In this document: positions 1 to 5,516 of the stretch, piece after piece
Position numbering within the stretch: position 1 is the stretch's first letter
Layout: each line of letters opens with the position of its first letter
From: Paludibacteraceae bacterium
GTDB taxonomy: Bacteria; Bacteroidota; Bacteroidia; Bacteroidales; Paludibacteraceae
Reading direction: 5' to 3'
Assembly (NCBI GenBank): GCA_016292775.1
Contig: JAEDFN010000054.1
Location: 1-9,649 of the forward strand
DNA: 9,649 nt
The notes under the pieces: generated by a model
The model's input: only the letters and a program-made list of their open reading frames with translations
The model's database searches: none
What the model was told of the DNA's origin: nothing
Made by a program: the position numbers and the translations under genes

Positions 1-1
1 A

Positions 2-229
2 AATTTACTTTACAACGACTTCGAAAAATCCGTCTTTCCAAAACATCCCGAATTGCAACAAATAAAAGATACGCTATATAATTTCGGAGCGGAATACGCA
101 GCTATGTCGGGATCCGGCTCTACAATCTACGGCATATTCACACAAAAACAAGATAAAGACTATATACAAAATCAATTGGAAAAAAATTTTTCAAACATAA
201 ATATCAAAGTATATCAAACAACATTATGA
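2..229 (+). CDS. ispE: 4-diphosphocytidyl-2-C-methyl-D-erythritol kinase, C-terminal fragment (cut by window edge)
   Basis: This is the last 75 codons of an open frame that runs in from the left edge and ends at TGA 227-229. The product would be the GHMP-family kinase that phosphorylates the 2-hydroxyl of CDP-methylerythritol in the cytoplasmic MEP pathway to isoprenoids. The visible part carries the family's late glycine/serine motif: fragment residues 29-46 read GAEYAAMSGSGSTIYGIF, close to the GA.YAxMSGSGSxxFGxF block of IspE. Just before it is an NDFE...VF..P.L..IK segment, also typical of the C-terminal lobe. The N-terminal lobe and ATP loop lie outside the window. Its stop overlaps the next start in an ATGA, so the thioesterase is probably translated with it. 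The assignment rests on the motif and flanking pattern; another GHMP kinase is possible but less likely. Confidence 0.88.
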   Translation, partial: NLLYNDFEKSVFPKHPELQQIKDTLYNFGAEYAAMSGSGSTIYGIFTQKQDKDYIQNQLEKNFSNINIKVYQTTL

Positions 230-957
230 ACGATTATACATACTCAAAATCATTCTATATTAATCCACACGAAGCAGACGCAACGAAGCACTTAACTCCA
301 ACAATATTAGGCAACTACATATTAAACACAGCCGGAATGGCAGCAAGAGAATTCGGTTTTGGGATGGACACGATGCACAATCAAGGAGTAGCTTGGGTAG
401 TAAGCAGAATGAGCATAGAAATAAACGAACTTCCAAAAGAATATACTACAATAAAGATAAAAACTTGGATAGAAGATGTAAATCCTATTTGCTCTACAAG
501 AAACTATTTAGTGTATGATGAATCGGACAAAATAATAGCTCAAGCCACTACATTATGGTCGGTAATCGACACGTCAACAAGGAAAATGGTAAACTTAGTT
601 ACACATAGCACTATATCAAAATTCATTCACACAACGGAAGAAACAGAATTCACGATAACAAGAACAAAACGGATTGACGTAACCGGTGAACCAGATAATA
701 AATACCATTACACCGTGAAATATAGTGATATTGATATGAATAATCATGTAAACTCCATGAAATACATTCAATGGGTAATAGATACATTACCGATAGAAAA
801 AATAAAAAAAGGAATAAAAAAAATTGATATAAACTATATTAAAGAGGCACTATATGGCGATGAACTATTTATAAAGCACTATAATAAAGAGGGAAAAGAG
901 ATTTTTGAAATACAAAAAGAAGATAATACATGTTGTAAAATAACACTTGAAATATAA
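226..957 (+). CDS. Acyl-ACP thioesterase (double hotdog family)
   Basis: The 243-residue protein resembles the FatA/FatB-like bacterial acyl-ACP thioesterases, which hydrolyse acyl-acyl carrier protein to release free fatty acid in the cytoplasm. Its length fits the family, which has two hotdog folds in tandem. The first hotdog (about residues 5-135) has the entry segment ADATKHLTPTILGNYILNTA (17-36). The second (about 150-243) has the signature SDIDMNNHVNSMKYIQWV (167-184), matching the plant N-x-H-V-N-x-x-KY active-site block, so N172 and H174 are the candidate catalytic residues. The later segment INYIKEALYGDEL (202-214) corresponds to the plant region that carries the third catalytic residue, but here there is alanine where plants have cysteine. 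ATG 226 is chosen because it forms the ATGA overlap with the ispE stop. Chain-length specificity cannot be read from the sequence. No terminator is visible after the stop. Confidence 0.85.
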   Translation: MNDYTYSKSFYINPHEADATKHLTPTILGNYILNTAGMAAREFGFGMDTMHNQGVAWVVSRMSIEINELPKEYTTIKIKTWIEDVNPICSTRNYLVYDESDKIIAQATTLWSVIDTSTRKMVNLVTHSTISKFIHTTEETEFTITRTKRIDVTGEPDNKYHYTVKYSDIDMNNHVNSMKYIQWVIDTLPIEKIKKGIKKIDINYIKEALYGDELFIKHYNKEGKEIFEIQKEDNTCCKITLEI

Positions 958-971
958 AATTATAAAAGGGT

Positions 972-1001
972 ATTGTATATCAAAAAAATTTACTAAATTT
1001 G
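972..1001 (+). promoter_or_regulatory. Bacteroidota-type promoter for the small lipoprotein gene
   Basis: A -7 element TAAATTTG (994-1001) matches TAnnTTTG exactly. Eighteen bases upstream is ATTG (972-975), a three-of-four match to the -33 TTTG. Transcription should start near 1007-1010, giving a leader of about 40 bases before ATG 1051. The early leader contains a small inverted repeat, GCGTT-TT-AACGC (1005-1016), over the probable start point. Confidence 0.65.
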
Positions 1002-1050
1002 CAGGCGTTTTAACGCAATAAAATTATTTAAACCTAAAACAATTAATCTT

Positions 1051-1323
1051 ATGAAAAAATTATTTTTTGCTATTGCAATTGCATGTGTATGCGGTGGTGT
1101 TTTAACATCATGTGATCCAGATGAACGTAAATGCTACAAACTCCAATACACAATGGAAATAGTCGGCGTCAAAACTGAGGTTACATCATACCAATGGGCA
1201 TCAGCAAATGAAATTGACGCAATCATTGCTGACATTGAGAAAACCGGCGCAAAAGTAAGCAAATCCGTATCTCCTTCTCACAAAACTATGGAAGATTGCA
1301 TTGCAGCAAACACAGGAGAATAA
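1051..1323 (+). CDS. Small putative lipoprotein of unknown function
   Basis: I do not recognise a family for this 90-residue protein. It has a signal peptide (MKK, then a hydrophobic stretch to about residue 17) and a lipobox LTSC (18-21), so C21 should be lipidated and the mature protein would have only 70 residues. The sequence after the lipidated cysteine, D-P-D-E-R-K (22-27), is acidic; in Bacteroidota, acidic residues just after this cysteine can act as a surface lipoprotein export signal, so surface display is possible. Two further cysteines, C28 and C83, sit near the two ends of the mature chain and could form a disulphide. The gene stands alone, with its own promoter upstream and a strong hairpin terminator 15 bases after the stop, so it is probably monocistronic. 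It has a normal start and looks real despite its size. Function is unknown. Confidence 0.75.
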   Translation: MKKLFFAIAIACVCGGVLTSCDPDERKCYKLQYTMEIVGVKTEVTSYQWASANEIDAIIADIEKTGAKVSKSVSPSHKTMEDCIAANTGE

Positions 1324-1335
1324 GAAAAAATCAAT

Positions 1336-1380
1336 ATTAAAAGCAAGGAAAATAAAGATACTTTCCTTGCTTTTAATTTA
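1336..1380 (+). terminator. Rho-independent terminator after the small lipoprotein
   Basis: ATTAAAAGCAAGGAAA (1336-1351) pairs perfectly over 16 bases with TTTCCTTGCTTTTAAT (1362-1377) around a 10-base loop. The T-rich part lies inside the descending stem and the tract after it is short. The A-rich left arm means that it could also act from the other strand, but no minus-strand gene ends here. Confidence 0.8.
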
Positions 1381-1435
1381 TGTATCAATGGATTAAACAA
1401 ACTCCAAAAAAATCTCAAAAAAAAGTGACAAAAAA

Positions 1436-1467
1436 TTTGGTGGGTAACAAAAAAAGCACTACCTTTG
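1436..1467 (+). promoter_or_regulatory. Bacteroidota-type promoter for tRNA-Ser and rpmE
   Basis: A full -33 TTTG (1436-1439) and a full -7 TACCTTTG (1460-1467) are separated by 20 bases, a consensus housekeeping promoter for this phylum. Transcription should begin around 1473-1476, about 35 bases before the mature tRNA 5' end. The strength of the match fits a stable-RNA gene. Confidence 0.8.
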
Positions 1468-1509
1468 CAACGCTTTTGAGAGAAAGAGCATAATCGTAAT
1501 AAAACGATT

Positions 1510-1594
1510 GGAGAGATGGCAGAGTGGTCGATTGCAGCGGTCTTGAAAACCGCCGTACTGAGAGGTACCGGGGGTTCGAATCCCTCTCTCTCCG
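1510..1594 (+). tRNA. tRNA-Ser (anticodon UGA)
   Basis: A complete type II tRNA can be folded by eye. The acceptor stem is GGAGAGA (1510-1516) with TCTCTCC (1587-1593). The D stem is GCA/TGC (1519-1521, 1533-1535). The anticodon stem GCGGT/ACCGC surrounds the loop CTTGAAA (1542-1548), with anticodon TGA at 1544-1546, reading serine UCA and related codons. A long variable arm, GTAC/GTAC (1555-1558, 1565-1568), marks the serine class. The T arm is GGGGG-TTCGAAT-CCCTC (1570-1586). The discriminator is G1594, as usual for serine. The following bases are CAA, so the 3' CCA is not encoded and must be added by the tRNA nucleotidyltransferase. rpmE starts 20 bases downstream, so the tRNA and ribosomal protein gene probably share a transcript. 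Confidence 0.97.
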
Positions 1595-1614
1595 CAAATA
1601 AAATTTAATTAAAG

Positions 1615-1878
1615 ATGAAAAAAGGAATACATCCAGAAAGCTATCGCCCCGTAGTATTTAAAGATATGTCGAACGACGATATGTTCATCACTCGTTCTAC
1701 AGCAGCTACGAAAGAAACCATCGACATTGATGGGGTAACTTATCCTTTGATAAAACTTGAAATTTCAAGTTCTTCGCACCCATTCTACACAGGTAAAACC
1801 AAATTGGTTGACACTGCAGGTCGCGTAGATAAATTCATGAGTCGTTACCAAAACAGAGTAAGTCGCAATAAAAAGTGA
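1615..1878 (+). CDS. rpmE2: 50S ribosomal protein L31, type B (zinc-independent)
   Basis: This 87-residue protein is a type B L31 (also written rpmE in many Bacteroidota), a component of the large ribosomal subunit. It shows the family's opening MKKGIHPESYRPVVFKDMS, the central SSSSHPFYTGK block (51-61) and the C-terminal GRVDKFMSRYQNR (69-81). It contains no cysteine at all, so it lacks the zinc ribbon of type A L31 and does not need zinc. The length is normal for the type. The gene starts 20 bases after tRNA-Ser and ends in a strong terminator, and no separate promoter is visible, so it is most likely expressed from the promoter ahead of the tRNA. In some bacteria type B L31 is induced when zinc is scarce; nothing here suggests a Zur site, and in this phylum it is usually the normal L31. 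Confidence 0.96.
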   Translation: MKKGIHPESYRPVVFKDMSNDDMFITRSTAATKETIDIDGVTYPLIKLEISSSSHPFYTGKTKLVDTAGRVDKFMSRYQNRVSRNKK

Positions 1879-1894
1879 TTACTTTGGGCAATAT

Positions 1895-1931
1895 AAAAAA
1901 GAGGACGCTATTAAGCGTCCTCTTTTTTTTT
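1895..1931 (+). terminator. Strong rho-independent terminator after rpmE
   Basis: AAAAAAGAGGACGCT (1895-1909) pairs perfectly with AGCGTCCTCTTTTTT (1914-1928) around the tetraloop ATTA, and a run of nine T (1923-1931) follows. It begins 16 bases after the L31 stop. The open LytTR frame begins within the T run, so this hairpin should cut off transcription into it. Confidence 0.95.
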
Positions 1932-2238
1932 GCATTTTCTCGAAAAATTTAAATTATCAATCTCGTATTTTCATTCGGAGAACAAGATAACCTTTGCGGT
2001 TACACCTGATGGAAGAGAACATGTCATCTCGTTATCTCTAAATAAATTGGAAGAGGAATTAGATCCGGAATTATTTTTTAGAGTGAACAGACAGATAATA
2101 ATAAATATCGACAGTATTGATAAAGCCATACCTTATTTTAAAGGTAAGATAAAACTCATAATAAGACCAAAATACAGCAAAGAGATAATCATAAGCGAGC
2201 ACAAATCTCAGTTGTTCCGACAATGGCTTAATCATTAA
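1930..2238 (+). pseudogene. LytTR DNA-binding domain fragment, probably the remnant of a response regulator
   Basis: The 102-codon open frame encodes an almost complete LytTR domain, the fold that binds direct repeats in promoters in AgrA/LytR-type regulators. Recognisable parts are ISYFHSENKITF (11-22), the SLNKLEEELDPELFFRVNRQIIINIDSI block (36-63, with the hallmark FFRVNR) and the closing HKSQLFRQWL. The usual owners are two-component response regulators with a receiver of about 120 residues ahead of the domain; no receiver is present. The frame has no ATG or in-frame methionine. Its only possible start is TTG 1930-1932, inside the poly-T of the rpmE terminator, and the frame is closed by TAA at 1912-1914. 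No promoter or ribosome site precedes it. The best reading is a 5'-truncated gene whose breakpoint abuts the terminator. However, the domain has no internal stop or frameshift, so truncation may be recent or a short protein may still be made. It converges on the Nudix gene 21 bases away. Confidence 0.6.
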
Positions 2239-2259
2239 GATTTATCTAAAAAGCATACT

Positions 2260-2793
2260 TCAAAGGCCTGTTTCGATAAAAATATTTTTAAACCGAGACA
2301 CGGCTTTTTTTATAGAATCAAGGCCAATGGCATCGATAGAGAGTGTGTTTACATCAACGAATAATGCATCACACACATCATCACCCGGGGAAAAATTAAA
2401 AGAATCGAGATTCACCAAAAAGAATAGATCGAGCGTACACACCGTCATTTCAGAGAAAGAATATTTATTAGGGAAAGAGAACAGGTATTTACACGATATA
2501 ATATCGACCCCCAATTCTTCGCGAATTTCCCGAGCCAGAGCCTCTTCGGCGGTTTCTTCAAAATCTACAAAACCTCCGGGCAAATCGAGCATTCCTTTTG
2601 AAGGATTAAATGCACGCCTCGTCATAAGAAGTTCGCCTTTATCATTAATACAAAAAGCAGCTACCGCAGCAGCTGCATTTTTATAATAAATAAAGCCACA
2701 ATCATCACACTTCTTGGCTCGCAATTCTATTTTATTGAAATGTTTACTTCCGCATTTAGGGCAATATACCAATTCCTTCAATAAATCTTCCAT
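2260..2793 (-). CDS. Nudix hydrolase with N-terminal zinc ribbon
   Basis: The 177-residue protein has two parts. The N-terminal zinc ribbon has C11-x2-C14 and C29-x2-C32, which should hold one zinc. The Nudix fold follows at about residues 40-165. The Nudix box is complete: G74, E80, R88, E89, E92, E93 and G95 fit GX5EX7REUXEEXGU, and the paired glutamates bind the catalytic Mg2+ or Mn2+. The enzyme should cleave a nucleoside diphosphate linked to another group, but the substrate cannot be read from sequence. The ribbon-plus-Nudix layout recalls NADH pyrophosphatase (NudC), yet the protein is shorter and I do not find the SQPWPFPxS signature after the Nudix box. The corresponding region reads LFSFPNKYSFS. 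I therefore do not call it NudC. It is the last gene of the minus-strand run, 14 bases after the metallophosphatase stop, and is probably cotranscribed with it. It is cytoplasmic, with no signal peptide. Confidence 0.9.
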   Translation of the reverse strand: MEDLLKELVYCPKCGSKHFNKIELRAKKCDDCGFIYYKNAAAAVAAFCINDKGELLMTRRAFNPSKGMLDLPGGFVDFEETAEEALAREIREELGVDIISCKYLFSFPNKYSFSEMTVCTLDLFFLVNLDSFNFSPGDDVCDALFVDVNTLSIDAIGLDSIKKAVSRFKNIFIETGL

Positions 2794-2807
2794 AGTATTT
2801 CATTGAA

Positions 2808-3644
2808 TTACATATATTTAAAAGAGTAGGATACTTCATCCGAGAAAGTAACTTTCAAATAGCTCCACTTCTCAGACTCATCAAGAATAGCGTCGGTGAT
2901 GATATAGCAAACGCCATTAAAAAGTTTAACTTGAGAGGTGTGGTCGTGGCCGGAAATCACCATATTTACATCATATTTTGAGAAAAGATTTGTCAATACG
3001 GCAGTCTCCTCCACCGGGAAATTACCCGTTGGGAACTGCGACATCTCGGTATCCCAAAAATGAGTATGAGTCAACACAGTACAATTTCTATGCAAATGTC
3101 TACGAGATTTCAAAAGATTCTCAAGCCATTTCAACTGAGAATTTCCGAGAGTACCACTTCCTGAATCGAGAACGATAAAAAAATCGGAAACAGTATCTGC
3201 CTGAACGATAAAATAATAAGAAGCCGAACCGAAACACTCTTTAAAATCGTTCCATTGATTAAAATAGAGGTCGTGATTTCCAACTATATATTTTACAGGA
3301 ATATCCATATTAGCAGAAGTAATAGTATCCTTTGCAACAAACATACCTCCGGACATATCGGTAATATCGCCTAAAATAGCCATTAATGAGATATCCGGAT
3401 TACTATTTACTTCTTTCAATAAGATAGACAAGTTATGAGCAGTTTTATTTACATGCACGTCAGAACAAAAAGCCATTTGATACGAAGCGGAAGCTATAGA
3501 GATAATAGTATCATTATTATTCATATCTAAAGATTCTTTGAATCTGGTTTCAACAGTTTTACTCGGAGGAGAAACAAAGCCGGCAAAATCGTATCTACAA
3601 GAGCTTAATAAAAGGATAAGAATTGCAAAGATTAAAGTACGCAT
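2808..3644 (-). CDS. Calcineurin-like metallophosphatase lipoprotein
   Basis: This 278-residue protein carries all the metal-binding blocks of calcineurin-like phosphoesterases in order: D62-x-H64 (CSDVHVN), G92-D93, G122-N123-H124-D125, H193/H195 (THTH) and G232-H233-D234-H235. A two-metal phosphomono- or diesterase is expected; the substrate is unknown. The N-terminus is a lipoprotein signal with lipobox LSSC (13-16), so the enzyme is tethered by C16 to a membrane facing the periplasm or the surface. The residues after the cysteine are R-Y-D, so there is no obvious acidic surface-export tag. The start codon overlaps the 3' end of the upstream beta-barrel gene by 13 bases, which suggests coupled translation, and the Nudix gene follows after 14 bases. 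A cell-surface nucleotidase, phosphodiesterase or lipid phosphatase are all possible. Confidence 0.88.
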   Translation of the reverse strand: MRTLIFAILILLLSSCRYDFAGFVSPPSKTVETRFKESLDMNNNDTIISIASASYQMAFCSDVHVNKTAHNLSILLKEVNSNPDISLMAILGDITDMSGGMFVAKDTITSANMDIPVKYIVGNHDLYFNQWNDFKECFGSASYYFIVQADTVSDFFIVLDSGSGTLGNSQLKWLENLLKSRRHLHRNCTVLTHTHFWDTEMSQFPTGNFPVEETAVLTNLFSKYDVNMVISGHDHTSQVKLFNGVCYIITDAILDESEKWSYLKVTFSDEVSYSFKYM

Positions 3645-4507
3645 GACAAACCGATTTTAAAGAAAACAGAATAATAATTAGCAGATATATGAAAAATTCC
3701 TGCAGGCTGGCAAGCCAACTGAGCGAAGATATTAAAATTATTTTCTCCGGCACCGAGCAAGCGATAATTGGCATTCAGCACAAAAATAGGAATGTAAGAA
3801 CGTTCGATAACGAAAGGAAGAATGTTTGTAACCTGCAGACCGAGATTCCAAACATGACTCTTTTTAAAGATACGAGTGCGGATATCGTAAATCACTCCAG
3901 GCTCCCAAATATAGGTTCTATCAACAGATTTAGAGAAAATCGGAGTATAGAATTGAGCATAACCACCGGCAGCAATATAGAAATACTCTTGGTCGTAAGC
4001 CAAAGCAAGCGACATATTAAATCGCTGGAAATTATTATCTACGAAAACATTATAAAGATATTGATTTCTAATAGCGAGATTGCGTGATTCGGAAACCCAC
4101 CATCTAAAATCACCACGCAATGAAGCAGTATAAATATTCCATGTATTTACACTAATACCACCTAATAATTCCACCCATTTACGAGGAGCATAATTCACAG
4201 AGATATCCGCCAGCACGCCATGTCCGTTTGTCAATGAATGATTATAGCCTAAAGCGACATTCATATATGCAGGGGCTTTATACTCAATCAATTCATTCAC
4301 CTCTTTAATACCGGGGTCACTTAAAAGCTCATCATCGGTAGAGATATTATCCAATGAATTATTTTCTCCCTCAACAATTACCTTATTTGACAAAAAGTCG
4401 GGCAACTGATTATCCGACGAAATTTCTAATAAATTATCGGCATAAATCGATGTAAGAGAGAAAGATAAAAATAAAATAAGAAAAGTAAATCTATTAATCA
4501 TAAGCAT
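3632..4507 (-). CDS. Predicted outer-membrane beta-barrel protein, family not recognised
   Basis: The product has up to 291 residues, with a hydrophobic signal peptide ending near IYA-D (cleavage about 23/24). An acidic, low-complexity linker follows (about 24-75, rich in D, E, N and S). From about residue 78 to the end, the sequence alternates hydrophobic and polar residues with many aromatic ones (for example MNVALGYNHSL, WELLGG-type strands, YIAAGGYAQFY), as in outer-membrane barrels of roughly 10-12 strands. The function is unknown. There are two candidate starts: ATG 4507 and ATG 4501. The second forms an ATGA overlap with the stop of the acyltransferase gene (4498-4501) and gives a cleaner signal peptide (MINRFTF), so I prefer it slightly. 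The 3' end overlaps the metallophosphatase by 13 bases. This tight packing implies coordinated production with its neighbours, perhaps as a surface complex with the lipoprotein phosphatase, but that is inference. Confidence 0.75.
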   Translation of the reverse strand: MLMINRFTFLILFLSFSLTSIYADNLLEISSDNQLPDFLSNKVIVEGENNSLDNISTDDELLSDPGIKEVNELIEYKAPAYMNVALGYNHSLTNGHGVLADISVNYAPRKWVELLGGISVNTWNIYTASLRGDFRWWVSESRNLAIRNQYLYNVFVDNNFQRFNMSLALAYDQEYFYIAAGGYAQFYTPIFSKSVDRTYIWEPGVIYDIRTRIFKKSHVWNLGLQVTNILPFVIERSYIPIFVLNANYRLLGAGENNFNIFAQLACQPAGIFHISANYYSVFFKIGLSCVL

Positions 4508-5493
4508 AAATATTTTTTATATCTATATTCCGCCACCATCTCACCACCTAACGAGAGTTTGAATTTTCTCACACCATAATCTCTATCAGCATTACCACCT
4601 CCCATAAAATCTGCCATAATACATCCCTCATCAGCCGCCTTTTTCATCAAGGAATAGTACAAAACGGCATCGGGATATACATTATTTGGCACGACATTAG
4701 CAGATGCAATATACCAAAAATAGAGTATGTTATCAAAAATAAAGTAAGAACATCCGCCATAAACATCATCTTCATTTCTGATAACTACAACAGAACCTAT
4801 AGATGAAGATATCAAAGAATTAAAAACGGACAATTCCGGCAAAGGACGAAAAATTTTTGAATACAAACGGTGTTGAAAATTGTAGTAACAATCTAACACC
4901 CGCTTTGTAGGCGCAAAATCAACGTAAGCACCGGAATTTAAAGTGCGTTTAATGTGTTTTCTTTTCGTTTTAATGATATCATTCTCAAAAGCACAATTTT
5001 TCAAATTACAAATAACATCACACCAATTCAATGACTTAAAGCCGCAATTAGTGAAGCAGGAGTGAAAAATATTATCTATAGAAAAATGGCGAAACTCAAT
5101 GTAGAGTATTTTATGACGCAGATAATTCTGTAAACTATTCAAAAAGAAAGAGAAAAGTTTGTTTTTATCAAAATTGTCATTATCATCGACTATCCAAGGG
5201 GCATATAAAGCCACACAATAAGAGCCGAGAGCGTCGGGTAAAAAAGGTTTAAACCGGCAAATAAAGAGTGGTTGTAGCAGCAAGCATTTATCACCACTCC
5301 ATACGGTGAAGTGTAGTGCCTGATATTTTTTTGAAGATTCAAAAATTTTTATCCATTCAACGGACATAAAAGGATTTGTAGGAATAACATTATCAGGATA
5401 CTTCTCTGCAAAGCGAGGAGAACCTAATATATAATCATCTTTAGTAAGACGATTATTAGATGACGAAGAAAATACCCTACAGTACAAATCCAT
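4498..5493 (-). CDS. GNAT/FemAB-like acyltransferase
   Basis: The 331-residue cytoplasmic protein has the layout of the FemAB/CelD-type GNAT superfamily (often annotated as GNAT family N-acetyltransferase or BioF2-like acetyltransferase domain). Supporting marks are the basic segment KTKRKHIKRTLNSGAYVDF (175-193) and a YGGCSYFIFDNILYFWYIAS strand pair (245-264). A characteristic end block, FMGGGNADRDYGVRKFKLSLGG (296-317), is followed by the closing YRYKK (323-327). Members transfer amino acids in peptidoglycan cross-bridges (FemA, FemX) or acyl groups to sugars and lipids; the substrate here cannot be told. No signal peptide or membrane span is evident. It starts 23 bases after the ispF stop, and its own stop overlaps a start of the beta-barrel gene. 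It contains many cysteines (14, including C5, C70, C79, C93, C146, C150, C158, C162 and C167), unusual for its neighbours. The family call is fairly secure; the function is open. Confidence 0.78.
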   Translation of the reverse strand: MDLYCRVFSSSSNNRLTKDDYILGSPRFAEKYPDNVIPTNPFMSVEWIKIFESSKKYQALHFTVWSGDKCLLLQPLFICRFKPFLPDALGSYCVALYAPWIVDDNDNFDKNKLFSFFLNSLQNYLRHKILYIEFRHFSIDNIFHSCFTNCGFKSLNWCDVICNLKNCAFENDIIKTKRKHIKRTLNSGAYVDFAPTKRVLDCYYNFQHRLYSKIFRPLPELSVFNSLISSSIGSVVVIRNEDDVYGGCSYFIFDNILYFWYIASANVVPNNVYPDAVLYYSLMKKAADEGCIMADFMGGGNADRDYGVRKFKLSLGGEMVAEYRYKKYLCL

Positions 5494-5516
5494 AATCCAT
5501 TATAGAAAAAAAATTA

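Noticed and set aside
1415..1597. Minus-strand 60-codon open frame with the RERDSNPRYL...RRFSRPLQST pattern
   Set aside because: It is the antisense of tRNA-Ser, a well-known false protein created by reading tRNA genes backwards.
1880..1886. TACTTTG as a promoter for the LytTR frame
   Set aside because: The spacer within the element is one base short, no -33 TTTG is placed correctly, and a strong terminator follows directly.
2327..2686. Plus-strand 119-codon open frame opposite the Nudix gene
   Set aside because: It lies wholly inside a gene with an intact Nudix box and zinc ribbon and has no promoter or recognisable domain.
3689..4087. Plus-strand 132-codon open frame opposite the beta-barrel gene
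   Set aside because: It has no domain, no signal and no promoter; the minus-strand frame has a signal peptide and coherent barrel strands.
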